A stretch of DNA of 47,684 nucleotides from a virus: IMG/VR virus record IMGVR_UViG_3300013099_000029, positions 1 through 47,684 of that record; one strand, given 5' to 3'. Made by a program: the position numbers and the translations under genes. This document shows, piece by piece, positions 45,161 through 47,684 of the stretch (position 1 is its first letter; each line of letters starts with the position of its first letter). Under the pieces are notes generated by a model that made no database searches, was not told the DNA's origin, and saw only the letters and a program-made list of their open reading frames with translations.

Positions 45161-45899
45161 TATAACAATCACGGCTACGCGGAGACCTGAGCTTCTTGAT
45201 AAGACATTAAGCACATTCTGCCGTTATTTATTCTTTACAGAACCATTCACTCCAAAGGATTACTATGTTTACATCAATGTAGATCCTGTTGGGGTTAATA
45301 CTACATCAGAATCCATAGTATCCATAGTCAAAGACTACTTCCCAAATGTTAAATTCAGAATTGCCAAGAAAGCACACTTTCCTACAGCATTCCTGTGGTG
45401 CTGGGACATGACAACTTCTAATTATGTGTTTCATCTTGAAGAAGATTGGGAATGCCTTAGACCTTTGAGCCTGATTAATATGATAAACATAATGGAAATA
45501 CCAACATATAAACTGGTACACCTAAGGCTATCTCAATGGAAATCAGAAACACAACTAAAGAACTGGAACCAATTCCTTGATTTCAATGGCTCGTTCTTTC
45601 AAGTGCCTGAAAATATAAAAGGTACGATAGGTTTTTGCGGTCATCCAAGTTTAAATACTCGTTGGTTTATAAAGACATGCTTACATGACCTGTCTGAATT
45701 AAGAAACCCTGAGAAACAAATCAAATGGAGAAACAAAGCTTTATGGAAGTGGATGGAAGACAAAACATTTGGGTGTTATCAACTGCAACATGAACCTGCT
45801 GCTATAAAAGACATTGGTAGAGCATGGATGGTACAAAACAATTGGAAAAAGAAAGGGAGCAAAGAATGGTTTACAGAATGGGAAAGAGGTAGAGTATGA
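45153..45899 (+). CDS. GT-A glycosyltransferase-like protein, 248 aa
   Basis: Starts IDITITATRRPELLDKTL, the first GT-A strand with nucleotide-contact Arg. TSNYVFHLEEDWECLRPL (about 89-106) carries the acidic motif in the place of the D-x-D metal site (Glu-Glu-Asp-Trp). Resembles family 2 or 13/61-like transferases. Acceptor unknown. Overlaps its neighbours by 8 and 4 bases. Confidence 0.75.
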   Translation: MIDITITATRRPELLDKTLSTFCRYLFFTEPFTPKDYYVYINVDPVGVNTTSESIVSIVKDYFPNVKFRIAKKAHFPTAFLWCWDMTTSNYVFHLEEDWECLRPLSLINMINIMEIPTYKLVHLRLSQWKSETQLKNWNQFLDFNGSFFQVPENIKGTIGFCGHPSLNTRWFIKTCLHDLSELRNPEKQIKWRNKALWKWMEDKTFGCYQLQHEPAAIKDIGRAWMVQNNWKKKGSKEWFTEWERGRV

Positions 45900-46633
45900 A
45901 GATAATACCAGTGTTGTTAATTACATATCGTAGAGCAATCTATCTTGAACAAGTCCTTTCTGGTTATACTACCCGTCTAAAATGGGGGTATGGTAAGAAT
46001 CCAAAGAACATGCGGTTATATATTGTAAATCAAGAGCCTGATAAAGATACATTGGACGTGTTAGAGCGTTACAAAATATTCATAACAGGCACCTTAACTT
46101 TAAAAGATAACTTAGGAATGGGAGGCGGGATATCAGCTGGTTTCAATTGGTTAAAAGAACAAGTTGACTTCGATCACTTCATACTGCTTGAAGATGATTG
46201 GTTTCTTGCAGAGCCTATTAATTATTACTTGCTGGAGTTAGTATCTTTCCTAAATGAAAGGGAAGATGTTGGTTGTGTTAGACTCAGAAGCATAGCTGAC
46301 AGAGTGGGTAATAAACATCCATTCACAGGTGAAAGAATAAAGTACGAGTTCGATAAAAACCATCAACATATTAGGGTAGGTAACATACACTATACCACTA
46401 ACCCAAACATAATGAAGAAAGAAGTCATGGAGAAACTTGTTCCCTTTGCCCATTCAGGAGATGCTGGTAAAAAGTATGACAAGCTTGGTCTGAAAGGTGC
46501 CCAATTACATGCCTTTTGTTTTACACACATTGGTATGAGAAGGGCATTAGGGTGGAAATGCACACAAGACCAATTGGGATGGGAAGGTGATAAAGAGGGC
46601 GGTAGGAAAAGGAGAACACCATATGGAATTTGA
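45896..46633 (+). CDS. GT-A glycosyltransferase-like protein, 245 aa
   Basis: KIIPVLLITYRRAIYLEQVL is the first GT-A strand and turn. LTLKDNLGMGGGISAGFNWLKEQ and FDHFILLEDDWFLAEP (about 98-113) give the donor region and the LEDDW acidic motif. It has the same LE(E/D)DW signature as the gene at 45153, so the two may be related by duplication, though they are diverged. Acceptor unknown. Confidence 0.78.
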   Translation: MKIIPVLLITYRRAIYLEQVLSGYTTRLKWGYGKNPKNMRLYIVNQEPDKDTLDVLERYKIFITGTLTLKDNLGMGGGISAGFNWLKEQVDFDHFILLEDDWFLAEPINYYLLELVSFLNEREDVGCVRLRSIADRVGNKHPFTGERIKYEFDKNHQHIRVGNIHYTTNPNIMKKEVMEKLVPFAHSGDAGKKYDKLGLKGAQLHAFCFTHIGMRRALGWKCTQDQLGWEGDKEGGRKRRTPYGI

Positions 46634-47375
46634 ATGTACCCCTGAAGGATTTGCAGGCAGAGTCAAACAACTTAGGGAAGCAAACGACCCTGACAAGTTC
46701 TTTACATTCTTTGATGGTGGGTGGGCAGGGACTAAACAAGGTGCCTTCGATAAAGCTGAAAGCATATTTGAAGGCATGATGATGCCTTGGGCACATAAAA
46801 CACCTTCAACACTTGGTGGTACTTCTCTTGATATAGGATATGGTGGTGGTGGTCAAGTACGTGCTGCTTCTTACTACTTTGAAACTGCTATAGGCATCGA
46901 TGTGCATGGAGAATGGGAGTACGTGATTAACAGTCTGGATCCACCAGTAACAGACAACGTGATAACCTTGCTGCAAGGTGATGGCCATACTCTCAAAGAA
47001 ATAGGTGACAACGAAATAGACTTTGTTCATTCATGGACAACCTTTATGCATCTTAGAAACATGGGGGTTGTGCAATCATATCTTAAAGAAATACATCGAG
47101 TCCTTTCCCCTGGAGGGACTGCTATCATATACTTTTCACGCCTGCGTAGATCAGGTAGAGCTTGGGCAGATTGGGCTAAAGATATACAATTAGAGAAAGC
47201 CTTTGCAAAAAGGAAAGGTAAAGCTGAGGTGAATCAAATAACCTTGATGATAGGTCTCAAATGTTTTGAAGACAAAGCAATGCAAGCCGGGCTTTGGCCT
47301 TTAGGTAGAACAGCATCACACGGTGTTGCTGGATTAGGCGGTCAACACGGGGTAGCGTTGATAAAGGAGGAATAA
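46623..47375 (+). CDS. SAM-dependent methyltransferase, 250 aa
   Basis: ATG 46623 follows GAAAAGGAGAACACCAT; the frame extends upstream inside the previous gene. TSLDIGYGGGGQVRAAS (about 67-83) is motif I, IGIDVHGEW motif II, FVHSWTTFMHL motif IV and LKEIHRVLSPGGTAIIYFS motif V of Methyltransf_11-like enzymes. Unusually Gly-rich motif I (GYGGGG). The C-terminal domain binds an unknown substrate. Completes the set of methyltransferases in the island. Confidence 0.85.
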   Translation: MEFECTPEGFAGRVKQLREANDPDKFFTFFDGGWAGTKQGAFDKAESIFEGMMMPWAHKTPSTLGGTSLDIGYGGGGQVRAASYYFETAIGIDVHGEWEYVINSLDPPVTDNVITLLQGDGHTLKEIGDNEIDFVHSWTTFMHLRNMGVVQSYLKEIHRVLSPGGTAIIYFSRLRRSGRAWADWAKDIQLEKAFAKRKGKAEVNQITLMIGLKCFEDKAMQAGLWPLGRTASHGVAGLGGQHGVALIKEE

Positions 47376-47536
47376 TGGCATTACAATACGGAAAGTATAA
47401 AGGTAAAGAACTGTTCGAGGTTCCTTCAAGTTACATTCGTTGGATGGCTGAAAACTGGGAGGGAAAAGAACTTTGTGAAGCAGCCGACCGTGAATGGCAA
47501 TGGAGAGAGAAAATGAACAAACATTGGGAGGATTAA
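47375..47536 (+). CDS. DUF3820-like small protein, 53 aa
   Basis: TAATG overlap with the methyltransferase, AAAGGAGGAATA upstream. QYGKYKGKELFEVPSSYIRWMAEN matches the DUF3820 pattern (GKYKG-x4-(D/E)-(I/V)-P-x-x-Y-x-x-W), a small fold common in phages and bacteria without a settled biochemical role. The family is sometimes named after a quorum-sensing-regulated virulence factor. Confidence 0.75.
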   Translation: MALQYGKYKGKELFEVPSSYIRWMAENWEGKELCEAADREWQWREKMNKHWED

Positions 47537-47537
47537 T

Positions 47538-47684
47538 ATGAAACTGAGTATCATAATACCATTTGCAAGAGAGTTCCCACAAGTATTATTTACTATTAAA
47601 AACATAGCTGAAGAACTGATTGACCGAGTGGACTTTGAGATCATAGCCATCGATAACTTTTGTGATCAATTATCCAAACAAAAC
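47538..47684 (+). CDS. GT2-like glycosyltransferase, 3'-truncated by the window edge
   Basis: ATG 47538 follows GGGAGGATTAAT and the frame stays open to the end. The first 49 residues (KLSIIIPFAREFPQVLFTIKNIAEEL and FEIIAIDNFCDQ) are the opening strand, helix and second strand of a GT-A family 2 glycosyltransferase, with Asp in the nucleotide-binding position. The catalytic part is outside the window. Confidence 0.75.
   Translation, partial: MKLSIIIPFAREFPQVLFTIKNIAEELIDRVDFEIIAIDNFCDQLSKQN

Noticed and set aside
1-47684. Prophage signs such as integrase, repressor-cro pair or att sites
   Set aside because: None was found. The RHH protein at 12828 alone does not indicate lysogeny.

Overview
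The window is a gene-dense stretch of a large double-stranded DNA bacteriophage. Every convincing gene is on the + strand, genes overlap by ATGA or TAATG junctions, and the content is phage DNA replication, recombination, DNA-base modification and many small orphan proteins. There is no integrase and no recognisable capsid, portal or terminase gene. Ribosome-binding sites are very strong (AAAGGAGGTAAGATATG recurs) and promoters are of the TTGACA / TATAAT type with an extended -10. This fits a low-GC Gram-positive host, but the host is inferred, not shown.

Layout. 1-612: AT-rich end of another module, closed by a rho-independent terminator. 613-2065: a long non-coding stretch holding an 18-bp degenerate tandem repeat (726-1067), hairpins, a strong promoter (1382) and a roughly 650-nt leader RNA with a boxA-like motif. 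2066-8748: a probable early region of small orphan proteins, including DUF2786- and DUF932-type proteins, most preceded by a recurring paired-hairpin plus Shine-Dalgarno cassette. 8753-8880: promoter, palindrome, an 11-codon ORF and a terminator arranged like an attenuator. 8992-12763: further small proteins, one preceded by a pseudoknot-like leader carrying a perfect anti-Shine-Dalgarno. 12760-18886: promoter, RHH regulator, SF2 helicase, primase, an origin-like AT-rich inverted repeat, an unknown replication protein and a DnaB-like helicase. 18898-26407: a complete GTP-to-preQ0 pathway (QueD, QueE, FolE, QueC) plus a DpdA-like transglycosylase, with an additional radical SAM enzyme, a methyltransferase and a HAD phosphatase. 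26622-37693: sliding clamp, a UDG-exonuclease-polymerase fusion, clamp loader, gp32-like SSB, RecA/UvsX-like recombinase, RuvC-like resolvase, and an Mre11/Rad50 system in which Rad50 is split into separate genes. 38328-47684: a decoration island of glycosyltransferases, methyltransferases and a sulfotransferase-like protein, with an oversized tRNA-like gene at 43251.

Together these genes describe a phage with its own replisome and recombination machinery that probably replaces some guanine in its DNA by a 7-deazaguanine derivative, and that devotes a large island to glycan- or base-decorating enzymes. The least expected signals are the repeated covarying leader hairpins, two leaders with sequences complementary to the phage's own Shine-Dalgarno, the split Rad50, the extra enzymes in the deazaguanine cluster and the expanded tRNA-like gene.
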